Positions 51,359 through 62,381 of a DNA stretch of 64,000 nucleotides are shown here, piece by piece. The notes below the pieces were generated by a model. That model searched no databases. It had not been told where the DNA came from and saw nothing but the letters and a program-made list of their open reading frames with translations. The stretch lies in the NCBI GenBank assembly GCA_050084985.1, contig JBITNC010000002.1, forward strand, positions 18,910,001 through 18,974,000, written 5' to 3'. The stretch's first letter is position 1; each line of letters opens with the position of its first letter. Both the position numbers and the translations under genes were made by a program. This DNA comes from Nageia nagi. Lineage: Eukaryota; Pinophyta.

Positions 51359-52420
51359 TCAAACTATTGTGAGCGTAAATTCCTCCACTCAACTTCAATG
51401 CTCAAATTGAATCCATTAAAAATTCGATTAATAAATTCATATTCGTTGGTAATATATAATGATTGAAACCTTTAAATTTGAATTTGCAATGGCTTACGTG
51501 AAATAATTGAATGCTTCTATTCATCCCAAAGTAGTTGCAGAGACAGCAATTGGAGCTGCTTAAGTCAAAGACGTATTAAGTTGCAATTTATATCAGACAT
51601 AGGCATGTAGAAAATGGTCTCTTTGCCAACGTGGAAAGTTCTCTACCCAGCTGGAGAGTTCGTTACAGTATAGTTCTAGTGGACCAACTACAATGTTTGA
51701 TAGAGAGGTCTTGATAATTCACGAAACTACCATTCTTGCAACTATTGGATGGTATAGATAAGGAGTATGGAACTAGCTAACGGATATGATCACTCGCAAA
51801 ATAGAAGCTTCCGGCCTCCTCAGTGTAAAGGATACGTTATTGTTAGTTTTGAGCTTCAACATGTCATTGGTTGCTGTTAGTCTAGTTGACATAGTTGTAT
51901 CAGTAAATTGTCTAGGGAGATAGAGATATGAATATTGGCAGACCACATACTATTCCTAAGGTTTCTTGGAAATGAAGTTTACGTTTAGTTTTGCATCGTT
52001 TTCAAAACTGTGTGTTTTTCGATTTATTTCATCCTTCCTCATTGATGGGCTATTCAAGCGAATAAAGTACGGCCTACCCATTGCGGACTGCTTGAAGGTA
52101 TTGAAGAATAAGATACTTCTACTAAGGTTACGGAAATGAGAAAAAAAAGTAGGTCAATCGTATCTATGAAATAGGTGGTTTGAAAGAAAGAAAGTTTAGT
52201 AATGTTCATAGGAGATTAAGAATATTAACTATCTATGGGATAATTGTATGGGTAAATGTTAACTGTCTTGTATGTTGTGGCGTACATCTCACACTTAGAA
52301 TCAATCGAATCTAAGATGTTTTCAAACTATACAAAACACCTTACCAATGCAACAAAACATGTAATATAAACAATTAAGAAATACAGTTAGTCAAGTTGAG
52401 TCAAACACAACTCACAAGAT

Positions 52421-52531
52421 AGTTCTCTACCGAATTGTATGGGGAGTACAATGTATGTCATGAATCAGGAAATAATAGTTCTCTACCGAATTGTATGGGG
52501 AGTACAATGTATGTCATGAATCAGGAAATAA
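52421..52531 (+). repeat. Perfect 56-bp tandem duplication
   Basis: The 56-bp unit beginning AGTTCTCTACCGAATTGTAT at 52421 is repeated at 52477 with no visible difference until about 52531. Such identity in otherwise diverged DNA points to a recent event or an assembly artefact. Confidence 0.9.
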
Positions 52532-53077
52532 CAAGGTCCACATGTAACCAACTCAACTTACAGTTGTACTCCTCTTAAACAAGTTCACTTTGGAAGCAAG
52601 GCTTAATTTTACCATAGAGATACAATAGCACAATAGTTTAGAATAATGAAACATAATAAGTTATTATAAAATGAAATAATGAAATTAAAATAAGATATTT
52701 AGTTGAATTGGTTGAGGAATTTACTTTGCATTAGTGATTTTTTGAAGGATACAATTTTAAAATCTTAATCCACATTTATTATATTGAATGTTTATTGGAA
52801 TATTTACTTTGAAGATTTTGTTTTAATTTTTTAAGTAATTTGATATTTTAGAAGGTTGTAAAATTTATGATCCTTTACAATTTTATAATTCATTGATGTA
52901 CTATGAATTCTTTAGGATTACTAATATAAGATTTCAATTTTATTATATGTTAGAGTTTTATTATACTATAATAGCTCTTGAAGTAGTTTATACTTTATTG
53001 TATGAAGGGAAACATAATTCATGAGTAGGTACATCTTGAGCTACTTGTAAGATGGGGATAATTGGGGACTCAAATGT

Positions 53078-56000
53078 CCAAATGTATTTAAAACAATGAT
53101 TGTCTTATATAATATGAACATTAACAATTATATATTTAAATACACATCAAATGTATTGAATTACATATTTAAAATAATGAATGCATTGTATAATATTAAA
53201 TTATATATAAATTTAAAATAACCAATGTATTTAAATATATTAAATTATATACAACTAATATAGCTATGTCAGGATATTATAAAATTTATATTTAAAATAA
53301 GTAATAGAGTCGATTGTTAGTAATGGACATATAGATAGACCGACAGTTTGGCTCCCCACCCTATGGTTGCCATTGTAGTTACGTCTCTCTATGTAAAAAA
53401 TAAAATATTGATGAGAGGTTAAGCCTTAAATGGGTATCTTCACCATATTCTAATGCTCAAATGAGACACCAACATTTCAAGTGGTTAAACATCAATAACA
53501 TGCATACAATGAGGTAGAACTTTCAATAGGCACACCAAGTTCCACTATATCATGTAAAAAACACTACACAATTTATTAGACAATAGGTTGTTTTAATATC
53601 AATGGTTTGTTTCACCTATCCATGTATACAATCGAATGATGTACATAAAATATAAGCAATATATGGCCTAACTCCATATAAATAATGATGTCTTACATAA
53701 ACATAAGGTCAACAATAATCCTAACTTAACATCCAACTTCTAAAGCAAATACAATATTATTTTTCAAAGTGAAGGTACCATCATCCCAATACCATATTGA
53801 TGATAGCTTCCCTTGAAGCCTCATACATCTCTATTATTTCATCAATTGGTCTATGTTGCACCAAGTATTCATTATACCTTTATAAAAATGAGAGCCTTTT
53901 TCCCTCCCTTAATCATTACCATAAGTGCACAATTAATGTGGTTTATTTGTCCATGAGTCCTCATTTTTACATTATTTGAAGACTTCATAAGAACCTCATC
54001 CAACATATGGCTATTATAATCAAGTAGAGCCTCTCTAAGATGATCCATATCAATACTATCATTAATGTAAAAATTATATTTTTTACCATCATCTCTCTCA
54101 TTCCTAATATTCTCACCATGATGTTCACCATGTAACCATGAGATATATCATTCATATGAGAATTACTATTCCCACTATCATCTCTCCCATGGCTATTATG
54201 CTTACCATGATTTCTATCATGAGGGAAATTTATTTTCTTAATATTAATGTTGAAATGTTTAATTTAGTGGGTGAAGGAATTTCAATCTACACACCATCTT
54301 CTACACCATGTAGAAATGGAAAAAAGTTAAGAAGAACATTTAGACCTCCATCATTGCATCCTCCATTCTAACATGCAACATGTGGTTGAGATATTTGTAT
54401 CTAATGTGCTTCTTCCTGGAATAAGAGATCTAATCAAAATTTGGTTGATGGATCATTCATGTGTGCATAGTCACAGTTGCAAAAATGGATTCATGAGATT
54501 AATAAATAAATCATTCTAATTCATAAGCAAAGAGTAAGAGAAATTATTTGCAATTATCCAAGCCTTCATGGTTTTATTAGGGATCCTCGACATCTAAACT
54601 AATTATTGTAATATGGTAAATAGTACAACATTTTTGAGGTGCATTTATTCAACCCACTAAATACCATAACACATCTCTATGGTGCATGGCAGTGTTGGGT
54701 ACCATAAATGCACTTAACCAACACATTTGATATGTGAAGATCTAAAAAATATAATATATATCTAAAGAAGTGAGTTACATTTATTATTATATTATATTCA
54801 TTTAGCAATAGATATAGTAAGAGACATTATCTCTACAACTCTTATTTGAGGATATGTCATGTGTTTTCATTATTAGGAATATTTTTATGAGAAAACACAT
54901 GTATATATTTTGATAAAGGATTTGGAGAAATTACAAGATCATATTTGGCTATTTGATGGTATTTTAAGTAGGTGAGTACTTATTAGCTTCTCATTTTATG
55001 CAATTATTTTGTATACTTTCATGGTTGTCCCAAATTGCCCCTTTTTCGAATTAGTTTTCTTCTAAAGGATATAACTTTCATTCTAGACCTCCTTTTAATG
55101 TGATTCTTTTTAAATTGCATATCTAGTTTTAATCCATTTCCAACCATATATAGTATTCCATAAATTTTTAGAATACCGCACTCAAAGTTTATAATATTTC
55201 TAATTTGCACTTATGTATTCCTAATTTGTAAGATCCCTGAAGTTCACCCATCTATTTTACTCTATTACTTTATATGCTTTCATTAATTCACCATTAGATG
55301 AAGCATTTCATTTGATTTATAATAGTATATAGCACTTTTATATTTTGATAAATATTGATCAATTTAAATCATTTTTTATCATATTTAACCAATTTCCTCT
55401 CTATATTGGGCCCAACATTTTTATCTATATTAGAGTTTGAATTTCTACCTTTATTTTTATCCTAGACCAAAAAAGTGAATTGCTAATATAAAATCGTAAA
55501 AAATCTTGGGCATAATATATATTCACACTAAAGGTCCATATATAACCCATGATATTTTTATTTTCCCTTAAAACTTCAAATTGATATTTTGAGAGATTTG
55601 TAGCTCCATTTGAGATATGTGAGTAGTCATTAGAAAGGTAATTTTGAGACCTATACAACCATATTGAAAAAATATATTTATAATATGTTTACTTTTATCA
55701 TAAAACCACTAAAACTTATAGTTGTTAGAACCTCCTTGAATCATAATATTAATCTTGGGCACTTCAAAATCTTCATTTTGTATTAGAGAGGATGTTTTCA
55801 TAGTGTTAAAACTTATATGAGAGCAAGTTATTAGACTTCAATATAGCTTTAAGAGAATCTGCACATATTAATAGCTTACTTAGACATGATACTATTTTTG
55901 GGTCTATATATAATTGAGAAAAATATATGGGGAATAAAACTTGCAGAAGAAAATAAAATATATAACCAAAAATAATCATATAAGAGATTAACATGATAGT

Positions 56001-56882
56001 TAATGAGGTCCACCCAATGTGGGCTACGTCCTTGGAGAAATAACCAATCAAATCTGTATTACAATATAAAATAATAGCATGATTATAATTTGCATCAACC
56101 CTAATGTACTAGATCTCCTCAATTTCTCACAAGCTTTCTCTCAAGCTCTCATATACTCAAAACCTTGTCATACATCTAAAATATTACAATTTCTTTCATG
56201 CAAAGTCCTCTTATATAGAAGCGTATATAATTTGTAACCTAATATTAATGGTCTATATTTTCCACTAAAAATACCCTCTCTAAAAATATATTTTTTATAA
56301 TAAAAATATTATTTCTAAAAAATGAATAAAAAAAGACCCAAAAACTTAGCTTGATTGTTGCTCAAGTAGGGAGGTTGTCACCCTCTTGTGATACCTATGC
56401 TATGCTTGGTATAAATAAGGGATCATGGTGTGCTCTACCATACACAATTACACACATGCACCTCCTTGGATAATAGGCTCCACACTTTAATAACTATGGA
56501 AAGAATTAAAGCTCTTCAAATCATTCAATCAAATAATTGAAGGTTAGTATCAGAGTTTGATAGCTTATGCCTTTATTTACCATCCTTCATATATAGTAAC
56601 CTACAAAGTGCTAATATTATATAGAATCATTAAGGCCTTCAAACTCAAAACCTATCATGCACACCATAAGATAAAAAATGAAAACTAGCATAAATATCTC
56701 TCTCAAATCTAACACCAAGCATAATACAATCATGTTATGCATGCATATTATACTCATAATCATATATTCCATATGCATCATGTGATAAACCATGATATCC
56801 TTTAAGAATGAATATCTTCAAGATCAATTAGAACTATAATTTAATGGTATCAATATATTATCTAAGTAATATTCCTCAGAGG
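53078..56882. repeat. Block A2, left part: host repeat homologous to 15599-19331
   Basis: Co-linear with A1, including the sub-repeats at the start, the minus-strand coding relic, the TATAAATAAGG box (about 56412) and the PBS-like GTTAGTATCAGAG (56543). Unlike A1 it keeps the undamaged junction with the Copia element, ending in AGAGG at 56878-56882 just before the LTR. Confidence 0.75.
53873..54400 (-). pseudogene. Unidentified coding relic (A2 copy), longest open version
   Basis: The minus strand from about 54146 to 53873 is open for roughly 91 codons: a HGEHHGEN start, DDGKKYNFYINDSIDMDHLR, LDYNSHMLDEVLMKSSNN, then CALMVMIKGGKKALIFIKV and a stop. Right after it, in the next frame, comes YNEYLVQHRPIDEIIEMYE. 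The A1 copy encodes nearly the same peptide but loses frame after KSSNNVKKRT. Upstream pieces (GLNVLLNFFPFLHG, HDRNHGKHNSHGRDDSG) are in other frames. It looks like an ancient protein-coding sequence; family unknown to me. Confidence 0.35.
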
Positions 56883-57360
56883 TGAGAAATATGATCATTG
56901 ATTACTTTGAAAAATAATGTACAAAGTATAGATATAGTTTCTCATTAGAACTAGATTGTAACACAATTAATTGAGCAATGAAATTCTCATGACCAAACTA
57001 ATTTAATATAAATATGATCAAATCCTATTGAAATCTCAACTACACCACTAGAAAATACTTTTATCTTACTTAGCTAGATTTTAGGAACAAACAAAATCCC
57101 AACTCCCTACTTCTCTCACTCCTCCTAAACTGATTAAGTAGCTACCATTCATTGAGCCCCACATAGTATCTAGTTATTTTGGGAAATACATGGGATAGGA
57201 TGGATTCAATTGGCCATTCCACAAGTCAATTGACTTCTTCGCCAACCATAGAATAGAGGATATAGGACCATTTGGTTAGGAAGGGAATCCTACTCACTCT
57301 TGAGAACACTTGACCTATTATGCAACTAGTTAGTTAAGAGTCGTACTAGGAAAATACTTT

Positions 57361-57974
57361 TAGGTTAAAAAAATTTTAGGTTAAAAAATTTTTTAGGTTA
57401 AAAAATTTTTTAGGTTAAAAAAATTTTAGGTTAAAAATTTTTTTTAGGTTAAAAAAAAATTTTTTAGGCTAAAAAATTTTTTTGTTAAAAATTTTTAGCT
57501 TAAAAAAATTTTTAGGTTAAAAAATTTTTAGGTTTAAAAAATTTTTTAGGTTAAAAAAAAAATTTAGGTTAAAAAATTTTTTTAGCTTAAAAAATTTTTA
57601 GGTTTTTTTAGCTTAAAAAATTTTTTAGGTTCAAAAAATTTTTTAGGTTAAAAAATTTTTAGGTTAAAAAAGTTATTAGGTTAAAAAAAATTTTAGGTTA
57701 AAAAATTTTTAGGTTAAAAAATTTTTAGGTTAAAAAATTTTTTAGGTTAAAAAAATTTTAGGTTAAAAAATTTTTTAGGTTAAAAAAATTTTAGGTTAAA
57801 AAATTTTTTAGGTTAAAAAAATTTTAGGCTAAAAAATTTTTTAAGGTTAAAAAATTTTTAGGTTAAAGAATTTTTAGGTTAAAAAATTTTTAGGTTAAAA
57901 AATTTTTTAGGTTAAAAAATTTTTTTAGGTTAAAAATTTTTAGGTTAAAAAATTTTTAGGTTAAAAAATTTTTG
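57361..57974. repeat. AT-rich minisatellite, unit AGGTTAAAAAATTTTT
   Basis: About 610 bp of a 15-18 bp unit, roughly 35-40 copies, each an AGGTTA core followed by an A-run and a T-run of varying length. A few units read AGCTTA or AGGCTA. The A-run/T-run junction makes each unit partly self-complementary. The unit resembles a plant telomere repeat (TTTAGGG) that lost a G and gained A. It starts abruptly after AATACTTTT of the Copia LTR. Confidence 0.95.
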
Positions 57975-58486
57975 CAATATCAGTAGCAGCATTGGAGAGA
58001 CATCTTAGAAAAGGAGAATACATCATCTAAACCAAAAAAGCTTATTTATTTCAAAATAAAAATTACAAGCTTATTCAAAATCTCTTATTCCAAAACATGT
58101 TTCAAGCTAGAAGCTTTCTTATGTTGGACTATGAGAGATAAAGGATAGTGAGCTCCATCCGAGTATAAATAAGCTCAACTCCATAAAAAATCTCAAATTA
58201 GGGTTTCTAAAAATAAAAAGTACCCATAAATGAGTTACGAGTAGGTGGAGGAGCATTTAAGTGTATGGTTTTAATTAATTAAAGCATCAAAAATTTAATA
58301 CTTTAATTTAATTAAAATTTACTATATAAGATTAAAAAATTAAATATATAAGATAAAATCTTAAACATATAGTTTTAAAATCTTAAATATAGCAAAAAAT
58401 TAATTAAAAAATTGGAAAAAATAATTTTTTACCAAATTAATAATTAATTTTTGAAGGTTATGGGAAATGGGTGTAAAAACTTAAAG
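57975..58486. other. Spacer between the AT array and the telomere-like array
   Basis: About 510 bp with no counterpart in block A1 and no recognised gene. The first 280 bp are of mixed composition; the rest (58270-58460) is A/T-rich with AATTAAAA-type runs. Its source is unknown. Confidence 0.5.
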
Positions 58487-58767
58487 TTTTAGGATTAGGG
58501 TTTTATAATTAGGGTTTTAGGATTAGGGTTTTAGGGTTAGGGTTTTAGGATTAGGGTTTTAGAATTAGGGTTTTAGGATTAGGGTTTTAGGATTAGGGTT
58601 TTAGAATTAGGGTTTTAGAATTAGGGTTTTAGGATTAGGGTTTTAGGATTAGGGTTTTAGGATTAGGGTTTTAGAATTAGGGTTTTTGGATTAGGGTTTT
58701 AGGATTAAGGTTTTAGAATTAGGATTAGGGTTTTAGGGTTAGGGTTTAGGGTTTAGGGTTTAGGGTA
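58487..58767 (+). repeat. Interstitial telomere-like array (TTTAGGG type)
   Basis: About 280 bp of TTTTAGGATTAGGG and TTTTAGAATTAGGG variants of the plant telomere repeat. The right-hand end, from about 58735, becomes canonical TTTAGGG (GGGTTTAGGGTTTAGGGTTTAGGGT), with the G-rich strand on plus. It ends by running into GGTAGGTTAACTTTT, which is Copia-derived. Confidence 0.95.
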
Positions 58768-61700
58768 GGTTAACTTTTCCACAACACATAATATTGATGG
58801 AAATACCTATCCATTATTGAGTACCAAGCTTTTAGAGCTTTCTTAAGGTCATAAAAGATTTTCTTCAACTTATAGACCACATGCTCTTTCCCTTTGATCT
58901 CAACTTATTAAGGTTGTTACACATACACCTTTTTATTCATGTAGCCATTAATAAATACACTCTTGAATTCACATGATGAATCTTACATCCTTTTTTTGTA
59001 GCTAAATAGAGAACCAAATTGATAATTCCTTATCTTGCTACTAAAGCAAAGGTTTCTTCATAGTCTATTTTATACTTTTGCATGAAGCCTTTTATCCAAG
59101 GTCTTCTTCAACTAGATCCCATGTATCAATTTTTTTGTGGATTTAATCTCATCCTCCATAACCTAAATCAATAAATGGTTATTGCATACATTTTCATAAC
59201 TAGATCATTCTATATAAATAATAGCCATTAAAAAATATTTTAAAATATTACCTCTAGGTTCTTCATCATCTTTATCACCATAAATGTTTAATCCTTTTTA
59301 AAACATGATGGAGTTCATATGCTTGATTTGTAGTGAGTATTATTTAGGAATTTTCATCTAACATTTGATAAGAAGGATGAGAAGAAAGTGGTATTTAACC
59401 TCTCCTTATGTTCACACCAATTAGTGAATCATCATTGTTACAAGGAAATCTTAAAGGAAGTGAATGTGCACTTGAAAAAGAGCTCTTTTATGAGCTTGGA
59501 ATGGAGAATTTGTGGGTCACATATTCATTATACTTATCATTGAAGTGTTAGGCTTAACATTTAATTAATTATCATCAATGAATCTATCATGCACCAATAA
59601 GTTTTTAATGATCATCCTTTCCCCCTTCATCCAAAATTACATCTCTTGGAATTACAACCTTGTGAGTCATTGGATTCAAGTAGTATCTTCACAATACCTA
59701 ATAAAATATATATGTTTGGATTTTTGGATAAAATTTCTTCCTTTTTGCATCAATTATGTGTGTATAATAGCATATTCCAAATTACTAAGAACTTTAAATT
59801 GATTGATGTTTAATTTTCACTCATACGATGCATCATTGGAGGTGATGCCTTCCAATGCATTAGTAGGACTTGTACCTAAAATATAGACAACAATAATACA
59901 AGAATCAACCCAATACATATTATTTAAAGTTTTTATTTGAAGCATACAACTAGTCATTTTAACAATTATTCTATTATTACATACAACCACACCATTTTGT
60001 TATGGGGTATAGGAATTTATGTGTTTCCCTTTTATCCTATAATCCTTACAAAATTAGAGGAAATCATTTTTAATTCTTAGATATTTTATAAAATATCCAC
60101 TTTGATTATTAATATTATTTTTGAGTTCTTTAAAAAATTCAAAATCTCAATCTTTTATTTTCAAGAAGTAAATTGAACATATTCTTGAAAAAATAATCAA
60201 TAAAAGTGAGGTTGTAAATATTGTTCACAAACTCTTTTTCTACATAGGCCTACATTTATTGGAATGTAATTGTTGAAGTGAAAAGCATACTCCCCATACT
60301 TTTCCTCTTGGAAAACTTGATCATGAGTGCTTTCCTAAAGCAAAACCTTCATAAGCTTCTTTATGGTATTCAACCTTGGGAAGCCCTTTTACCATTAATT
60401 TTGATATCAATAATTTCAAATAACACATATTTAGATAACCATATGTCAAGTTTTGTAGACAAATTTTATTCTCCATTACTACATTTGCAAGTTGGAGCCC
60501 TTGGCCAGTAACTTTTAGAGGAAACAACACATTCTTACTTATTGGAATTGTAGTAATTAGCCTATGATCATAATTTTCATCAAAAATTACATATTTAACA
60601 TCATCAAACACTAACTTATAATTATGTTTCATTATTTTATCAATACTTAATAAGGTGTTGTTTATATTTGTGAGTGTTATATATGTTATTTTATCAATTA
60701 ATGGTATCTTTCATAGTGTTTACATTCATTATCCCAATGCCCTCTAGTTGCAATTCCCTTTCATCTCCAAGATTAATCTTAGATGTGTAAGAGTTAACAA
60801 TTTTTGCAAGAAACTTGTCTTCATCAATCATGTGGTTAGAGAAACCCATGTAAAGGACCAATATCTCTTACATGTTTTTAACACCCTTTCTATAAGTCAA
60901 AAATAAATTTCAAGATTCATTATATTCTCCATAATTTGCACCAATTCTTTCTCTAGAGAAGCCTTTAGTCTACAATCTCTTTCATAATTACTAAACTTAT
61001 TGCAATAATAACATTACTTTTTTTATCATCTTTACCTCTACCTTGATCTCTTCCTTAACCTATTTCTTGCCTATCCCCTATTCTTCTTTATCTTCTTCTT
61101 GCTTGGTCACTTGCATAGGCAACACTCTCCTCTGATCCAAAAGCCTTCTCATTAGCACCTTCAATACTTGAAGATTCATGTAGTCTTTCTTCATGGGATA
61201 TCAATGAACTAATTAGATAATCAAAATTGAGAGTAGTAAGATTTTTTCTCTTTTGAATTATGATAGCAACATGGTTCCACTAAGGAAATTGAGTTCTTAA
61301 ATCCTTCTTTACAACTGCTTCATTGTTGATCTCTTCACCAAGAATCTTCATTTTGTTTATATAAAGACTACACTATTGCATAATAAATAGTCTCTAAATT
61401 TTTTATTTTCTTACATTTTGAGATTTTCAAAATCTCTCTTTAACATTTGAAGCTTTACTTACTTCATTTATGCACTACCTTAAAATATCCTTCTCTCAAA
61501 GCATTCTATGCTTCTTGAGTTGATGTACATAAATATATTCTTATAAAGATGCTCTTTTTCAAGCTTATTTAAAGGTGGTAGAGTGTACACTTATTCTTAT
61601 TTTTGGGTTCCTTTCAATTTTTTTTTTCTTGGTTGGGAGAGAACTTCAACCAACTAGTTCATTATAACCTTCCTTAGTATAAAAAAATTTAAAAACCCCT

Positions 61701-61975
61701 TCATATGAGGAGAGTTCTCATTTGGATACTTCATTACTCATAGTCATCTTCATTAAACTTTTAGATAGGCTATGAGTTATTGTTGTTGGAATCCATTACA
61801 GATTGCACAACAAAATTGCTTTGATGATAACTTTTGAGATAACATTATAAGTTTACATAAATTCACCCAAAAGACTATTTAATTCATTGACTTGATTGGA
61901 TTTGATACCATAATGAGAAATATGCTCATTGATTACTTAGAAAAATTAATTGCAAAGTATATAAATAGTTCTTTA

Positions 61976-62381
61976 TGAAGTTCTTTAACTATAACAAAAA
62001 AAAATGAATTGCCTAATAATTCACAATACAACTCAGAAAAATGAAATTGCACAACTCAACAACAATGGAGAACTGAAATTGAATCCAACATCAAATTGAT
62101 TATTGTGAATGCAAGCTACAACTCCAATACAACTCCACACACTTCTATGATGCTGCAGAATACATTACAAACATTTATAGAGGCTGTAGGTGACCTTTTC
62201 CCTTCAACCTAGAAGTTGAAACACCAAGAAACATGAACTGGAAAGCCACAGGAAGGAAAAATGTCATACATAGAAAACAGAACTAGCTGGTAGGCTGGCT
62301 GCTTAGCCGAGTGGCCGGTTCACTTATTCTAGTTGGTTGGTCGGTTACAGGTAGCCGATCGATTAGTCTTCAAATTCTTCA
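61976..62381 (-). repeat. 3' LTR of the younger Copia element
   Basis: Begins on minus with TGAAGAATTTG (plus end 62381) directly after the polypurine tract and ends with GAACTTCA (plus start 61976), giving short inverted ends TGAAG/CTTCA. Length is 406 bp. It interrupts the A2 5' LTR after TTCTTTAT. The partner LTR would lie beyond the window, so the boundaries rest on the junction and the polypurine tract. Confidence 0.7.

Larger units (their letters stand above)
51100..53065 (+). other. Gene-like island, copy 2 (homologous to 27540-29600)
   Basis: Diverged duplicate of island 1, same orientation and order. Aligned landmarks: AAACTATTGTGAGCGTAAATTCCT at 51361, the ATGGTCTC region at 51614, CTTCCGGCCTCCTCAGTG near 51810, GCGGACTGCTTGAAG/GTATTG near 52083-52104, and GCTAC..GTAAGATGGGGATAAT ending at 53061. 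The TATA box of island 1 is not retained. Island 2 also carries two private direct duplications (51259/51327 and 52421/52477). No long ORF is present. Confidence 0.5.
56883..61975 (-). mobile_element. Old Copia element (A2), rearranged and interrupted
   Basis: Second copy of the Copia insertion seen at 19332-24640. 3' LTR pieces lie at 56883-57360 and 58779-58794; the PBS is at 61898-61910. The 5' LTR starts at 61914 and is cut at 61975 by a younger Copia insertion. Gag, knuckle, protease, GAG-pre-integrase (60632-60321, the clearest frame, 103 codons) and integrase relics are recognisable. Sequence matching A1 19804-21039, which holds the rest of the 3' LTR, polypurine tract, RNase H and RT palm, is missing. 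In its place are an AT array, a unique spacer and a telomere-like array (57361-58767). Confidence 0.8.

Noticed and set aside
27540-53065. Islands as the two LTRs of one very large retrotransposon
   Set aside because: No TG/CA termini, primer-binding site or polypurine tract at their edges, and the sequence between them holds unrelated relics and a tandem array.
55806-56051. 81-codon hydrophobic minus-strand frame as a membrane protein
   Set aside because: The corresponding stretch of block A1 (about 18300-18530) does not keep the frame; likely chance in AT-rich DNA.
57361-57974. Array considered as a CRISPR-like repeat-spacer locus
   Set aside because: Units are contiguous 15-18 bp repeats with no unique spacers, in a plant genome; it is a simple minisatellite.
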